Source of the DNA: Desmodesmus armatus
Taxonomy: Eukaryota; Chlorophyta; Chlorophyceae; Sphaeropleales; Scenedesmaceae
Length of the DNA stretch: 64,000 nt
Direction of reading: 5' to 3'
Assembly: GCA_007449985.2 (NCBI GenBank)
Contig: VIIQ02000574.1
Coordinates: 1,302,001-1,366,000, forward strand
Made by a program: the position numbers and the translations under genes. The notes beneath the pieces were generated by a model. It was not told where the DNA came from. It did not search any database and saw only the letters and a list, made by a program, of their open reading frames with translations. Numbering within the stretch: the stretch's first letter is position 1; each line of letters opens with the position of its first letter. Shown in pieces: positions 1 to 11,500 of this stretch.

Positions 1-3000
1 CATACCTGTGCCAGAACCTTCGCTGCAAAGCTGTTGAGGTTGACGCTGACGCCGAACGGCAGCCTGTGCCTGTCCTCAAAGCGTGTCAGGCCCTCACTGG
101 CCACCTTCTGGCAGATGATGTTGATGGCGGGCATTCTGCTGTCCTCCAGCAGCTTGCGCATGTTGAGCTGAACGTACACAATGTAAAGTGCAGTAGCAGG
201 CCATGCGGAAGAGGTCACTTGATTGCAATACCTGGCCCAACATACATGATGCACCAACCCTTATCACATCTGCAGACCCCCCTTCAATCCCTCAAGTGTC
301 ATCGTCTCTTGCAGAGCTCAAGCAAGGCAACTATCAGCACTGTAACAACCGTACCAGGGTGCACGCCAGTGAAGCATGACTTTCACAGAAACAACGGGAG
401 ATGGCTGCCAGCGCTGGGCACACACCTGTGCCACCATGACCAACGAGTCCAGCCGCAGCACACTGGGCTCGTCCAGGCTGTCCAACCCGTTGGAATCATT
501 GTTGTCGGGGTCCACCCACAGCTCATCACACAGCACCACGGCGCAGCGGAAGGTGCGAAAGTCCAGCGCGGCGGCGAGGGAGCTGCGCTGCAACGGGTTG
601 GCTGCAACATGCCGCACCTGCAAGCGCACATGCAACAAAGCATCACACGGGACTACAAAGTCAAGCCCATCTCTACAGAGACAAACAGTCCACGTGACGG
701 TATCATTCACTTTTTGATGCTGTTCACCCGAACCACTGGCAGTGGCTGGCAGTGACAAGGCCACTCTTGGGTCACATAGTGTGCTGGCAGCACTTGTTGG
801 GGTGAAAATGGTCATGACCATCGACCCTGCTGCCATGGATTGTTCAACACACCTGCACATTCTCCAGTGTGATGTTCTGCAGTGCCTGGCCCAAACTGTC
901 GTGAGGGCTGTGCATGTTGACAAAGGTGACCTCGCTGCCCTTGGGCAGTGCTGACAGCCCATGGTCCAGCTCCTTGATGAGGCTTGCCATCAGGCTGTTG
1001 GGGCCCCAGCCCAGCACACACACGCTCACAGGCTTGTCATCAACCTGCACGCACGGCAGCCAGACAAGGGCACACTCAACGAACCTGTGGACAGCACAGG
1101 TACGGCTCGTCACCCTTGCTGTTGCAGGTACCAGCAAGCACTGGTGTCGCTGGCACTCGTGCTGATGCCTGAATGCATGGCTGCTGACAGTTACGTGGGC
1201 AGGGTTTGAAGCTGCTTGTAGTTGTGGGCTTACCATGCCTGCTGGCATCAGAACAGGCCTGAAGCGTTATGAGTCTGTCGAACTCACCGCATAGTACTCT
1301 GGCGGCACTAGCACAGCAGCATCATTCAAGACACCTTGCTGTTGGCCCGTCCTGTAAGATACTGGCAACAGCTTGGGTTGCACGCCAGTGCCTGTGCCGC
1401 CGGCAGTGAACCGTCCCACAACAGATGACTTGGCCATCCGCTGCGACGCTTGCCGCTTGCGCTGAGCCGGGTGCTGCTTGGCTTTGCATGGCAGCCACAG
1501 TGACTTGGCTGAACGCTCTGGGGCGCCGGAAAGCACAGGCCAGTCAGTCGTGCGCAGGGCAGCGCCGTAGTCTCCATTTGTGCTGCTGCTGCTGCTGCTG
1601 CTGCCGCTGCTGCTGCTGCCGTGCGCACCGCTGGATCCAGCAGGTGCACCCTTGCTGCCGTCAGACAACACCAAACTGCCCGCTGGCTCCATGCAGAAGG
1701 GGTGCACATATGAAGCAGCCAGGCCCAGAACGCCCTGCTGTGCTGCTACCATCACAGCATTGCCGCCCATGCTGGAGCTGTTGGCTGTGGCAGGGCCAGG
1801 CAACCGGGCCCCGGCCGTGGTCCCTACCAGTGCCGGCAGAGTGCCCCCGGTACTGCTGCTGAGCTGCTGCCCCGCTGCTGCCGCCGCTGCGAAGCTTGGC
1901 TGCAGTGCCTCGCGCACGGTGGCTACTTGCACACTGCCTAGCTGTGGGACAGGCACAATGTTGTTTGACGTGGAAGAGGAGCCAGCCGGCTGAGTGCTGG
2001 GGCCAGGTGCGCCACACTCCCCACCATGCAAGATGGAAGGCTGCCCGTCAGAGTAGCGGCAGGCAGCTGCCTCCACCTGCTGCCGCAGCAGCTCCACTTG
2101 GCTGATGGAGCTGCTCCATTCAGGGTTCCCAGGCAGTAGCAAGCTGTTGCTGCTGCCGCCACCGCTGCTGCTGCTGCCGCTGGGCGTGTCTGTTGGCGTA
2201 GGAGTTGGGGCACCAGCTGCGCTGTGGTTTGATCGCTGCTCAGCAGCCAAGGCTGTGTCAAACGTTGTCACAGGGGTGTGCTGCAGCAGCCACTCGCTGT
2301 CATGCAAGGACTTGCCAGTGGGGCCCACCCATCCAGTCAGCGCTTCCTGCAGCTTCAGCTCTGACTCAGGCGGAGGAGCATCTAGCGGCCTGTAGTCCCC
2401 AATCTCTGTCGGGCGGCAGATCACCAGTGAGTGCTTCTCCTGTACAACAAAGTCCTTGCTTGGCGCCATCCTGCAGGATGCAAGGAGTTCCACCATAGGC
2501 AGAACTGTCTGAACCGCCATAGTTGCAGCGGTGCAAGGGACCGCCACGGTACGTTCACGTTGCACTGCATCTTGATATTACCAGCAGTCCCAAGCGCTGC
2601 TCCTGCGGCTTCAAACATGCATGCATGCCTTGCTGGTGGCTGAAGCGTGTGCAAAGCTCATCCATTGCATAGCGCGTACCATGCTTTCCCTGTTGCCATG
2701 TCCACCACCCCCAGTACAATGCCGTCCGGGAAGAGGTATGCCAGGTCCCCAAAGCGGGTGCCGCACAGGTGCTTGTAGTAGTGGCCATACAGCGACACGC
2801 CGTTCTGGAAGTTGAACAGCTGCTGGCTGATGATGCTGATCACTGGCCGCTTGACCATCTTGGCCAGCTGCATGCACACACGCAGCGACGCACACAAGCA
2901 GCAACCACATATATACAAACAGCCATGCTGATCGGTTAGGCACCATAGATGGATTTGCCTGGCCCAGGATTGCTGAGACAGTCTGGCCGCCAGCCTCGCT

Positions 3001-5088
3001 TTAGCAGTCATGCACACAACTGCAGTGATTGCCTGATCGCTTGCACCAGCAAAGGGGCCATAAACGTTCTACTCACTCGTTGCGCGTTGAGTTGGGTGGT
3101 TGCCAGCGCCATGACCCTGCTGCTGCAGGCGTACTTGAGCAGGGGCAGGGCGTTGGCCGTCTTCAGCTCCACCACCACATGGCCGTCCCGCTGCAGGTCC
3201 TCGACCTTCTTCTGGCTGTCAGAGTCTGTTGGCTGCAGCCCAAGCTCGTCATCGAGGTCGTCCTCCAGTTCATCCAACAAGATCGCACACCTGCAGGTGC
3301 GTGATTTCACTGTTTGAATGTTCTACCGCAGACACAGCCACACCTGCCAGGCCATTCGCCTTGGCTGCCTTTATGCGCAGAAGCTTTCGCAAAACGGCTG
3401 CTGCTGATGATGAGACAAGCTCGTGTGGAACTACCTGACGTGCAGGCCCTTGCTCATTGCTTGACGTGCTGCAGGCTGCCCATGCAGCACCTTTCGCCAT
3501 ACACCACCTGCTTAGGCAGCTGCAGCCAGCATGCAGGCCCCTCCCCCACCCCCCGCGTGCTGCAACTCCCATCTGTGCCCACCTGACTGACTGTGCATCA
3601 GCCTCCGCTGCACTCCTGCTCTGGTCGCTGACCACAATGGTTGCTGCTGCCCTGTTGGCGCCCACCAGGCGCAGGTCTGACGGCACCAGGGGTGAGCCCT
3701 GCCTGAACACCAGCTTGGTGCCGTAGCGCTTGGAATCTGGCAGGCAGCGCCAGAACATGGCCTCCATCTCCAGTTTGCTGCGCTGCGTCAGCACCACGAT
3801 CTGCACCACACCAACAAGAGAGTGTCGTCTTCTGCTGTCTCGGACCCCAGCATGCAGCTCATGACAGCAAGCCAGACGGTGCTGTCCTGGCGCAGCAATA
3901 CTGTACTGACGACAGTGAGCAACAGCGGTATCCGCAGGATCCTGAGGCAGCTGCTGCAGTGTAGGTGTGCTCACCGTGGTGCCGCCTTGGGGTTTCCATG
4001 CCACGCACAGCTGCTCCACAATCTTGCGCACCACCTCCACGTCCCGCTGGCTAACACACCACCCCAGCACCAGATACTGCACACAGAGCAGCACATGACC
4101 AGGTAGGACACATTGTGAGTACATGATAGGGCTGGAAGCAGTGTGCTGGCAATGTCCTCACACGAAACCACAGATCACAACTCCTTAGTTTACTGGCCAA
4201 TAGCTCGTGCTGGCATGCAAGCCCTAGCATTGCTTACGTGTTTTGACTCGAAGACCTTGCTGCCGCGCTTGACGTTCAACTCGAGTGTCTCCAGCACCAC
4301 CTGCTCCACCAGCGCCAGCACCATGGCAAAGGCTGCTAGGCCAACCATGGCTGTGCCCACCGACATCACCTGCTGCCCCAGGGGGGCATCTGGGCCGGGG
4401 AACTCCTGGCCAAACACCCACTGGCACACCTGCAGGACGTGTCAAGGGTTGCACTGCGTTGGCTTGCATGCATGCCGGGCAGGAGCCTGCGGAAAGGAAG
4501 CGGCTGGTGCGGGGAAACCTCAGCACAGCGTCAAAGGGTGCATGTGCAGGCAAGCATGGAGTGTATGGCTACAACGTTCGAGAGGAACAATTCTGCTCAA
4601 GCTGCTGGTTGGTTCATGGATAGTTTGCAGGAGCCTTGTACCTGGTAGATGTCCGCCCACAGGTTGCCCCCAGCACGATCACTTGGGTTGTCCACTCCCC
4701 AGCGCCGCAGCATGCTAGCAGCCAGCACCAGGGTAGAGAACACACCAAAGGTGACCACTAGGTCCTTGGAGGTATCCTGGCGCCAGTTGAAGTAGTCGTA
4801 TAGCTTGCGGCCCAGGAAGTTATCGGTGCGCACCACCAGCCTCCTCCATTTATCAGCAAGGAAGGCAGCTGCTTCACCAGATGACCGCAGGTGCTGCAGC
4901 TCCTCCAGCAAAGAAGGCTTGTCATCTCCCTTCTGGGGCCGCCTCCTGGCGGGCCGGTCCCCAACCTCTGACGCTGACGACTGGTGGCACAGGAGGGACA
5001 AGGAGATTACGTAGGTGGACACTGCATGCCAGTGTGCTGCAAGCAGGTATATGGCATAGGACACAACAGGGGGTAGACCCGCCTGCAC
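1..5088 (-). CDS. CASTOR/POLLUX/PEC-like ion channel (3' end off window)
   Basis: Spliced minus-strand gene. The visible exons, in protein order, encode a membrane segment near 4650-4980, a hydrophobic helix followed by 'ETLELNVKRGSKVFESKHV' near 4240-4430, a first RCK-like domain ('YLVLGWCVSQRDVEVV' near 4050; 'FRQGSPLVPSDLRLVGANR' near 3680; 'GHVVVELKTANALPLLKYA' near 3150; 'FGDLAYLFPDGIVLGVV' near 2730; 'EKHSLVICRPTEIGDY' near 2430) and a second RCK-like unit ('PVSVCVLGWGPNSLMASL' near 1020, 'VAANPLQRSSLAAALDF' near 590, 'FGVSVNLNSFAAKVLAQV' near 20). The order and motifs match plant DMI1/CASTOR/POLLUX and the plastid-envelope PEC channels, which are cation channels gated through cytosolic or stromal RCK domains. 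A Ser/Ala/Gly-rich insert of about 350 residues (about 1270-2330) separates the two RCK units, and the usual acidic pore filter was not recognised. The start is uncertain: 5088 is the first ATG in frame with the membrane exon, but a transit-peptide-like reading frame lies at 5173-5450. The last residues lie left of base 1. Confidence 0.8.
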
Positions 5089-5966
5089 ACGCCCCCAAGT
5101 GTTATCCTAAGCATGACAACAGTGCAGCTCGAGTTGAAAGCCAATACATGCGTAGAAGGCAATTTTCCTCACTTGATGTCTTCCTGGGTCACAGGGTGCT
5201 TGCTTTTTGCCTTGTGGTGCGCAGAGATGTGAGCAGGCCGTCTTGCCCAGCCGGGGAGTGGAATGAAGGCCTGTGTGGTGATTCTGGTACGTCCAGGAGC
5301 GTGACATCTTCTTACGACACTGCTGGACAGCGTTGGCAACCGCTGAGCTCCAGTGCAGCTGCAGCTGAACATCTGCTTGACGCACGCCTGCTCTGGTGCA
5401 GGAAGCTGCTGATCACCGTGCCATGTGCCCCTCCGTATGGCGTATAGCACAAGTAAGAACCGTCAAAAAGCCACAAATTTTGTTTTAGTGGGCTCTCCTG
5501 CAGTTGGACGAGTTCTGGCTACAGCACGTTGTAAATGACAGCAAGGATCGGCTATGCTGCTCTGAAGAGCTGAGATGTATACATGTATAAAAGAGGAGGT
5601 ATCGTTTGTGATCTCCTTGATTCCAGCAGACCGAAGCAGCACGGCTCGTCTGTCCACATTCAACCCATTGCTGTGACTCTCCATATTCCACCACCTGACA
5701 AAACCTAGGGCGAGCAGGCAGGCATCGCATGTCACTTTATCAGCATCCATCAACTGTTATTAAGGTTAACCCCTGATCACGGTGTACTTCCTCCGCACTG
5801 TATACCCCCCTCACTGCACACACCACCCCTCACTGCCACGCACGACAAGCACACAAACTTGCAGGGCTGCTGACCCTGTGGTGGAAGTGGGACGAACAAC
5901 ACACCCAAAACATTCAGTTGGAGAGGCAGTCAGTCTAGCTAGTCAGCTGACTGCAGTCAGTCAGTC
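5089..5966. other. Divergent intergenic region (ion channel / TMEM14)
   Basis: Upstream of both the minus-strand channel and the plus-strand TMEM14 gene, so it should hold both promoters. On the minus strand, 5173-5450 reads as an Arg/Ser/Ala-rich, acid-poor peptide resembling a plastid transit peptide and ends at a GTGAGG donor. It may be the first exon of the channel, but its phase does not join the next obvious acceptor (about 4983). No other gene or RNA was recognised. Confidence 0.4.
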
Positions 5967-7079
5967 ATGGCGCCAACAGGCAGCTCTCACCTGAATGCAG
6001 CGCTCGCTGTGGGTTGTGCTGGTGGGGGCATCTTTGGCTACGCCAAGGCCAAAAGCGTTCCAAGCGTGAGTGAAGATGCAGCAGCACTCCCGGACTGTGC
6101 AAAGCTTGCAGCAGAGGAGCAGAACTGCAAGCCACGTTCAGCACAGTGTTGCAGCGACTAGCACTTGCCAACATGCAGCTTTTGATCTTCTTACCACCAC
6201 ACACCCACTTTGCTCTTTGCAGCTGCTAGCTGGCCTGGCCTTTGGAGCTGCCTACGGTTACGCTGCGTACACAATCAATGTGAGTCATTTTGTGTGTGAA
6301 AGCTGTGGTCACAAGCTGTCAGCTGTCTTGTGTGCGGGTAGGGCTGGGACTGCCTGATAAGCACATGGTGGCTGCAGGGTGGTGGATTTGGCTGGATTTG
6401 ACAATCGTTTGCTGGTTCTGCAAGCATCACTTCATCACTGCTATGTACATGCAAGGCTGTCTCACCACTGTGTGCATACATGTCAACAGGATCCAGCTGG
6501 CGACCCAGCCACAGGGCATATGGCAGGTGAGCAACCGCTGTCGCAAGTTCAATGGCAATGAGGGCACAAATGGCCCAGCCCTGTGTGTTGATGCCACCAG
6601 GGCAAGCATCGATCCACACCTCCCTGGGGTCGGTACTGTGCATTTGCAAAATACCCTGTGCACAGTGGCTGCCAGTTTCCAGCATAGGCAGGCAATCACT
6701 AGGAGCATGGGTTGCAACACCTTGCCTTGGCTTCGATCAGAAGCGCTGTATGACTGTCTGAAGCAGCTTGGTATTGCACTACACTGGGTGTCTTTCCAAC
6801 GTGCCGATCATGGGTAACAGTGTCAACTGTTTGACGTTGGTTGCTGAGCAAGGTGTGAGCATGGAACTGGACGGCCAGGATCCAGCGAGGGTGTTTTTGT
6901 GACTGATGGGCCAACTGCACTGCGCTGCAGGTTTTGGCACAAGCGCAGCCCTCAGTGCTGCCATGGGCGCCCGCTTTCTCCGCACAGGGAAGATCATGCC
7001 CGCTGGACTATTGTTCACCGCTGGCGTTGGAGGCGCTTTGTATAACTGGGCAAAATACAAAGAGTGGCAAGGCAACTGA
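5967..7079 (+). CDS. TMEM14/FAX family small membrane protein
   Basis: Four exons: 5967-6065, 6223-6279, 6490-6526 and 6931-7079, all with GT-AG introns and consistent phase, giving 113 residues. The family consists of small proteins with about four hydrophobic helices. Plant FAX members export fatty acids from the plastid, and mitochondrial TMEM14C acts in haem synthesis. Visible hallmarks are the Gly-rich first helix ('GCAGGGIFGYAKAKSVPS'), the second helix 'LLAGLAFGAAYGYAAYTI' and the third/fourth helix region with the conserved 'RFLRTGKIMPAGL'. The length is typical of the family (about 100-120). Exon 3 is only 37 nt. No long transit peptide precedes the first helix, so location (ER, mitochondrion or plastid) cannot be decided from sequence. 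Confidence 0.88.
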
Positions 7080-8524
7080 TCCTGTTGGCGTGTGGTTTTG
7101 TTTGAATGAATTATGTTTAATGGCGTTGCTGATTACATTCTGTTATCAAGGGCATCGGTCATTGCTTTGCGCATTCATCATGGTGGCCAGGCCATGGCAC
7201 GGCATGCTTGGATGGTGCGCGTTGAGCTGGAGTGCTCTGCCCAACTGTGGGAGGGCCGGGATCGCATATGAATGTTGGTTGGCACCATTGTGTTCAAGAT
7301 TTCAAGAAAGATGGGCACGTATCCCAGCGTGGCTGCTTGCCAAATTATGGCAACCCCCGAATGGAGCCAGGCTCGTGCGTGCCATCATAAGTTGCAATAA
7401 TATAAGCTATGGAGCTCCGATCTGAAGTACTTCAAGGCTATGGAGTGACCTGAAGTACTTCGTGGTCAAACCCTGCCAGCGACCGGTGTGGTGTGGTTGC
7501 AGTGGCTGGTACCATCTAGCCACAATCACTGCGTGCAGTGTAGTGTTCGGCCAGTTTGCAAGCCATATTGCAGCTTTTGTCGGCACACACAATGCGCCAG
7601 TGCTCCTGCAATGCGAGAAAGTGAGGCGGGCAGCTGCGTCTCTGCCAGAGAAAGTCTTACTTGGAATAGCTTGTTTGGGTCGCTCAGCACGCCTGGTCAC
7701 CCACTCGGCCATCCCATTCATGAAGAGAATGGTGTTGCAGTAAAGGGGAGCCTGGAGCAGCAGGACGTCGGAATATGGGGGCAAAAGGTAAGAAAGTGAC
7801 TTTCAAGTCGTTCTGACGGTCCTCCGACGCACTTCATGGACACCTTGCGATCTAGGTGGTCACCCACGCCCACAGGACAACCAGGGTGGGCTCAGTGTTT
7901 GACAAAAGATGCATTTGACAGTATTGATTATGATCATGGTGTTTTGCCACGGCCATACGGCGTATGGAGCTTTTTCCAAGGGGAGACGACTGTCAGCGAC
8001 TCGCACTATCAGTTGGACAGAGTACTTTGGCAGGGGTCGCTCTGAGCCTGCAAAACAGCATGATATTGCTTGTAGGGATGTTGTATGCGTATATCAGCAG
8101 TGCCTAGAGGCACCCAGCTTGCAGAGTGAGTCGACCTCGCGCCAGCAGGCTGGGCAGCGGCAGAACGCAGCGGTTCGACTGTTTCCATATGTAGAGGTAT
8201 TCATAAACATGCTCGGCGCCGTACATTGACGGTTCTCGGAGCAATCCGATTGCCCCCCCCCCCCCCCCCCTCCCCACCCACCCCCACCCCTCTTTCCCCA
8301 GCAGCTGTCAATCCCCTGTGCTGCACTGTCATTGGATTGCAGGTGGTGCCATGTGGTACTGACTTACACAGCCAGCCCTGTTGCCCAGCCTGCACAGACA
8401 AGGTGCGAGCGAGCCTGGCCCGCTGCATGTTGACCTCACCTGATGCAGCAGCAGCAGCAGCAGCAGACGCAAAGAGGCTGGTCCACAACACCACAACACT
8501 GCTCAATCATTCCTTGGTGTGTCC
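7080..8524. other. Intergenic region between TMEM14 and RRM/U-box genes
   Basis: No gene was supported over 1.4 kb. It should contain the 3' UTR of the TMEM14 gene and the promoter and 5' UTR of the next gene. It contains a two-copy palindromic repeat (7406-7461) and an 18-base C run at 8253-8270. Short open frames around 8340-8510 carry a CAG run, but the frame feeding the next gene meets a stop near 8439, so they are read as 5' UTR. Confidence 0.5.
7406..7461. repeat. Imperfect tandem repeat with 10-bp palindromic core
   Basis: Two imperfect units, 7406-7433 and 7437-7461, both start GCTATGGAG and end CTGAAGTACTTC. The core GAAGTACTTC is a perfect 10-bp palindrome, at 7424-7433 and 7452-7461. 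It lies about 350 bp downstream of the TMEM14 stop. Confidence 0.8.
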
Positions 8525-11500
8525 ATGCAGGCTCCCTTCCCTTTATGTGATCGGCTGGTGCAGCTGCTGCAGGCCAGCAGCTCTTCAGCAGGGGATGCCA
8601 GCAGCATGGCAGCAGGGCCAGCAGCAGCAGCAGGAGTTCAGGCCCTGTTGCCCATAACTGGATGCAGCGACTGCTGGAGGCACTGCACCAGGTGCGGTGG
8701 TTGGGGACTTGTCAGACTCACTGGGTGAACCTCTGCTGATGTGCCTGAGTGATGAGGGTGCAATGTGCTGTACCCCCTCTCAGCAGAGGTGCAACAGCAA
8801 GTACCTGCAGGCAGGCAGTGCACCACATACTGCATGCAGCACTGGTGAGATGCAGCAGCAGCCTGGTCAGCTGGTCTTGCAATTTAAGCAGAAAGTGAAG
8901 CCTAAGCACTTCAAGTTGTCTGTTGTGTCGGTGTTGCAGGGAGCAACAGCAGGCGTTAGGAGATGCAGGGGCTGTGCGGCTGCTGCTGGAGCAGCTCAGG
9001 AGTTTGGCGCCCTACCAGCAACAGGCTGGCCTGGCTGACAATCTGCAGGCACTGCTGTTTGCATGCTGTGGCCACCCCGACAACTTGCAGCAGCTGGCAG
9101 ATGGTGGGGCAGCGCAGCAGCTGACAGTGGGTAAGTTGCACTTGCTGGCTCTGCAGTCGTCCTCTGTTGCCTGCCAGCCAGGTGGCTTGCAGCTTGGCAC
9201 CACGACTTGGTGTGGCAACAAGGGCTGCCCTATGGGAAGCAGCTTCTATTGGAACACCACATGCTTGAGCGATTTTATGCAGCTGTTGAGGGAGTGGAGG
9301 CTTGCCCTCCAAGTATCACTGTCTGCAGCTCAGCGATGGCACAGCAACAGCAGCCAACACCTTGTCGACCAATCGCCCGTACAAGACTGCAGCTGTTGCC
9401 TATGCTGAGCCTCTCCGCTGCTATGCGCTTGCGCTCATCCACTGCTGCTGTTGTCTGTCATGCGTGCAGTGCTAGGGAGCCCTGCTGCCAGTGGCAACAA
9501 CACCATAGTGCAGATGTGCAGCTGCCTGCTGGGTGAAGTTGCAACAGGAGATCCCAGCCAGCTGGAGAGCTGCCTCGGGGCCTTGCAGCAAGCAGCCACA
9601 CTCCACATACAACAGCTGCAGGCGCCTAGCCGCGCAGCAGCTGCTTGCAGCAGTTGCAGCGCAATAGTCTGGGCAGCAAGCAGGGCAGTCCAATGCCAGG
9701 ACAGCACCAGTGGCAGTACCAGCAGGAGCAGTACCCCTCAGCAGCAGCAGGCTGTCCTGCAGCAGATCACGGCAGTAATGGAGGGCATCGCCCTACCTAT
9801 GCTGGCAGCAGCAGCCAAGGCAGCTGCTGCAGGAGCTGTCGGGACGCTGCCGCAGCTGCAGCAGCAGCATGGGCTGCTGCTGATCCTGTGCATGTCGTGC
9901 TGTGTGCAGCTGTCGCAGTGGTGCACCCTGCAGCAGCTAGCCAGCCCGCAGGTCACTGAGGCTTGGACGCAGGCAGTGCAGGTGGCCCTGGCGACCCTGG
10001 GCCAGGGGAGTCTGGCTCGCGTGGTGCAAGCATACTGGCAGTCGATGCGGCTTCAGGGCCGCTGCAGCAGCAGCGGTGACGCAAGCAGCAGCAGCAGCGA
10101 CCAGCCGCCAGGCGAGCAGCACGGGCTTCAGCACTTGTCCAGCTGTCAGTTCCTGTCTCTGCTGCAGCAGCAGCAGCAACAGGGCACGCCCCGCTGCACC
10201 ACTCCCCCAGCTGGCAGCAGCAGCAGCAGCTTGCTGCGGCCCCTTGAGGTGACCTGCGTGCCTGCTGGTGCTACCGCTACAATAGAGGTGGTGTATGCTG
10301 GCAGCCCGCTGTCTGAGAAAGCTCCCAGCAGCTGCGATGACAAGGACTGTCCCTCCCTGGCAGGGCGCAAGGCCAAGGGCCGGCTCAGCTCCACCGGCAG
10401 CAGCAGGGAGCGCAGCCCTAGTGACGACAGCAGCTGCAGGACGTCGGCGCATGGGGATACACGCGATGCCGCAGCGTGCCCACACACTCAGCAGGAGCAG
10501 CAGCTGGTGGACAGTCACCACATGCAGCAGCAGCAGGCAGCACCCTTCGAATGCAGCCCGGCCCAGCAGCAGGATGGAGATGAGGGTGCAGAGGCAGCAG
10601 CGCTTGCCGCCAGTACACAGACAGCAGACTCTGCCCTCGCAGCTGCTGAGAAGGAGCCGCAGGGCCTCACATATCAGAGTCGCTCCATCAGCTTGAGCCC
10701 AATCTACGCAGATGCAGAGGCAAGCAGCAGCTCAGCCAGTGTCAGCACCATCGGCACCCTGCCCTCGCGCTCAGAGATGTGCAGCAGTGCCAGCAGCAGC
10801 AGCATTCAGGCCTGTGGGGATGGCCAGTCTGGCCCCACAGCAGGTGCCGGCAAGGCAGACGGGCCGGCCGGTGAGGAGGACCAAAGCGGCTCAAGCAGCG
10901 CCGGCAGCGGCAGCGGCGGCGAGCCTGGGCGCGGCAACACCGACAGCAGCAGCGGGCATGGTGCGGGTGACCACAGCGGCAGGGGTGGTGGCAGCAGTGG
11001 CAACAGCGGGGGTGATGAGGAGGACCGTCAGGGTGATGACAGGTACAATCCTCCTGCGTGCACCTCCCCACCCTCGGACGACACCACAGGCACGACAGCA
11101 GGCCTCAGCACATCGAGTGACAGCATTGTGCTGTCCCCTATGGCTGGCATCAGTGCAGCACCCTCTGCAGCAGCAGCAGCAGCAGCGGCATGTGCTCCAG
11201 TCAGCCTGGGCTGCAGTGCCAGCGACCCTGTCATCGTCCCGCGGCCCTCAACGCTGGGGGCTCTGCCAGGACTGATGCTGAGGGGGTCACCAGCCAGCCT
11301 CGGAGTGGCAGCAAGCTCTGCAGCAGCTGCTGCAGGCCTAGGTGCACCAGGCACCCCTCCTGCCACCCACAGCCCGACATTCTCCTTCCCCACCAACTTG
11401 GCATCACTCAACATCGGAGCAGCAGGCAGCAGCTACACGCCAGGTGGCCTGGCCGACGTCCTGCTGTCTCCTAGTGCGTTCGGTGCTCGGGGGCTGCTGG

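Noticed and set aside
5173..5450. Transit-peptide-like exon for the ion channel.
   Set aside because: It ends two bases into a codon at GTGAGG, and no acceptor before the next exon restores the channel frame. Kept as a note, not as part of the gene.
8340..8510. Possible extra 5' exon of the RRM/U-box gene encoding 'DAAAAAAADAKRLVHNTTT'.
   Set aside because: It would leave a 14-base intron to the next segment, and the frame that joins exon 2 in phase has a stop near 8439. Treated as 5' UTR.
9207..9408. Open frame 'HHMLERFYAAVEGVEACPP' considered as an exon of the RRM/U-box gene.
   Set aside because: Splicing 9130 directly to 9470 keeps phase and gives a continuous helix-like sequence, so this segment is intronic.
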